Positions 62,742-64,000 of a stretch of DNA of 64,000 nucleotides are shown in pieces; position 1 is the first letter of the stretch; the number at the start of each line of letters is the position of its first letter. Where the stretch lies: positions 62,001 to 126,000 of the forward strand of contig NZ_WOSV01000004.1 of assembly GCF_011516655.1 (NCBI RefSeq). Reading direction: 5' to 3'. Both the position numbers and the translations under genes were made by a program. The notes under the pieces were generated by a model, which did not search any database, was not told the DNA's origin, and worked only from the letters and a program-made list of their open reading frames with translations. The DNA is from Acetobacter thailandicus. Its GTDB lineage: Bacteria; Pseudomonadota; Alphaproteobacteria; Acetobacterales; Acetobacteraceae.

Positions 62742-63407
62742 CTAAAAAGCCTCAGGTGAAAACTGGTTGAGAAAGAGATACAGCAAATTGGGCATGAAAC
62801 CAAAGGAGACCATCGTTCGGGCCGTGGGGTTGATCAGGCTATACCATACAGGATCAAAATGTTCAGAAATCATAATCTGATCAGGCAGATTGCGATTGCT
62901 GAGCAGAAAATGTCTGAAGGGTGACAGTGGCTGTGTGTCAGGGGATAAGCCGCAGTTTTTATAGTAAACAGCCGGGTTGAAAAAAATATGGCCTGAGAGG
63001 TGCTCTTTGTCGCCTGCGCGCAGATAATGGTCATATCCGTTGGCATAGCCGCCGGCAGTCAGGGCCTCATCAGAAAGATGAGGGTTTTGTGCACGGTAAT
63101 AGCGCTCGGAGAAGAGATAATGAGGCGATTCAGTCCGGTAGCCATGCGCACAATAATGCTCGAAGCCTGAACGCAGGGCGCCGCTGCTAAGGGCCTGCTG
63201 GGCGTCTGAACTATTCTGGCGATACCATTCTTCATGAAAATAAGGGTTGGGTGAATGACCTGAAAAAGCCCCTTCTTTGTGGTACCAGCTTTGAAGATTA
63301 TCATCGGAAGACCGGAGCAGGTCTGCCCCGAGCACCTCTTTGTATTCATCGCGGTACCAGGCTGCATCAAATTTATGCCAGAGTGCTGCGTCAGGAGCTG
63401 TGGTCAT
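62742..63407 (-). CDS. Tandem FDxxWY-repeat protein
   Basis: 221 aa built of about five repeats of 40-44 residues: starting near residues 13, 57, 99, 143 and 184. Each opens with F-x3-W/Y-Y (FDAAWY, FHEEWY, FSERYY, FNPAVY, FDPVWY) and the first four close with an aromatic/His and Gly-like turn (WYHKEG, HYCAHG, HYLRAG, HFLLSN). The same repeat is often found fused to glycosyltransferases in acetic acid bacteria. Here no catalytic domain is attached and there is no signal peptide. The last repeat is hydrophobic. Its function is unknown; it may bind a sugar or act with a glycosyltransferase encoded elsewhere. Confidence 0.72.
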   Translation of the reverse strand: MTTAPDAALWHKFDAAWYRDEYKEVLGADLLRSSDDNLQSWYHKEGAFSGHSPNPYFHEEWYRQNSSDAQQALSSGALRSGFEHYCAHGYRTESPHYLFSERYYRAQNPHLSDEALTAGGYANGYDHYLRAGDKEHLSGHIFFNPAVYYKNCGLSPDTQPLSPFRHFLLSNRNLPDQIMISEHFDPVWYSLINPTARTMVSFGFMPNLLYLFLNQFSPEAF

Positions 63408-63471
63408 AGACTGACTTTCTGTTTTTCAGAGAGAGGGTAGAATAGCTTGTGTTTCTATAAAGATGTGGAAC

Positions 63472-63975
63472 TCAGACGGTCACCTTTCGTTCCTGCCATA
63501 GTTTTGCAAAGTCGATCTTCTGTATGATGACAGGCAGAAAGCCGGCCTCGCGGCTGAGAGTGGAAAGAACATGCCGTGCTCCCGGAAAGAGTATATGCGG
63601 AGCATCAACCAGGAGTTGAGGTTCCAGACTTTCGGGGGTGGAGTTCACAAGCGTGAAAATGCCTGCATAGGTGAGAGAGGTCTCGAAAAATGTAGTGGGT
63701 TCTTCACCTGCAGGCGGATTGCTGCTTTGCCCGCGGCACTGCAAAATAAGTTCAACCTCAAAATCTGGCTGGTCTTTCGTCAGCTGGCTGGCCCGTACAT
63801 CAACAATGATGGCCATGTGAGGCCGCTCTTTAGCGATGTTATAAATAGCAGGTGCATTCATAACCTGAAATGTGACGGATTTATTATACTGAAGGCCTGT
63901 CAGTATTTGTGGTTTCCTCTGTGGCTCAGTATAACCTTTATGGGAGGACCCGGACTTTCTTTTATGGCGGGACAT
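63472..63975 (-). CDS. secB: Protein-export chaperone SecB
   Basis: Tetrameric chaperone that keeps preproteins unfolded and hands them to SecA. 167 aa. The family core is recognisable: YNKSVTFQVMNAP in place of the usual YxKDxSFExPxxP, then VELILQCRG, YAGIFTLVN and LLVDAPHILFPGARHVLSTL, ending with GFLPVIIQKIDFAKLW. The N-terminal 20 residues are Lys/Arg/Ser-rich, longer and more basic than usual. Start at 63975, 25 bases from the window edge. Divergence from canonical SecB is moderate but the order of motifs is intact. Confidence 0.88.
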   Translation of the reverse strand: MSRHKRKSGSSHKGYTEPQRKPQILTGLQYNKSVTFQVMNAPAIYNIAKERPHMAIIVDVRASQLTKDQPDFEVELILQCRGQSSNPPAGEEPTTFFETSLTYAGIFTLVNSTPESLEPQLLVDAPHILFPGARHVLSTLSREAGFLPVIIQKIDFAKLWQERKVTV

Positions 63976-64000
63976 AATTATAAAAACTCCCTGTTCCTTA

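Overview
The window is a chromosomal segment from an alphaproteobacterium, most likely an acetic acid bacterium (Acetobacteraceae). The protein sequences support this: a two-gene rpsB-tsf unit, an MlaE/MlaF pair, a DUF3126 protein, type-B-like PutA, 'FDxxWY' repeat proteins, and several outer-membrane and Tat-exported proteins of the kind seen in that family. By eye, G+C is near 50 percent in genes, and several intergenic islands are strikingly A+T-rich. The genus cannot be fixed from the sequence alone. No rRNA, CRISPR array, prophage or intact insertion sequence is visible. One tRNA-Gly(CCC) and one decayed IS5-type transposase tail are present.

Layout. 0-18.4 kb is core housekeeping: the 5' part of cbiD (reverse), dnaE, pabB-pabC, a Rieske oxygenase, rpsB-tsf-recO, a secreted esterase (reverse), parC, a small lipoprotein with mlaF-mlaE (reverse), ugd, radA and tRNA-Gly. 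18.4-24.9 kb looks like an accessory nutrient-scavenging cluster: IS remnant, TonB-dependent receptor, Tat-exported phospholipase C and periplasmic S1/P1 nuclease. 25.4-30.5 kb holds bifunctional putA and a convergent amino acid permease. 30.5-36 kb is a stretch of small conserved or orphan genes between A+T-rich spacers: DUF2501-like, DUF1653, DUF423, cobalamin adenosyltransferase, an AT-hook coiled-coil protein and YggT. 36-38.9 kb has photolyase, msrB and a hydrolase. 38.9-44.6 kb is rich in ion and metal functions: WD40 protein plus COG0523 GTPase, a ClC channel or exchanger and two CDF exporters.

44.7-54.2 kb carries an FAD dehydrogenase, a YbfF-type esterase, a universal stress protein, an OPT transporter, an outer-membrane barrel and small DUF proteins. 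54.4-64 kb carries a moeB/DsrE-like pair, an SH3 protein, pyk, an MFS transporter, pdxJ-pdxA-M20 peptidase, a tandem-repeat protein and secB.

Themes. Organic phosphate may be released outside the inner membrane by PLC and nuclease, and a Pho-box-like direct repeat lies upstream of the linked receptor. Cofactor genes are scattered through the window (PABA/folate, cobalamin, PLP, molybdopterin or thiamine type adenylation). Most novel-looking are the AT-hook protein with its structured A+T-rich leader, the short upstream ORFs before rpsB and parC, and the free-standing FDxxWY-repeat protein.
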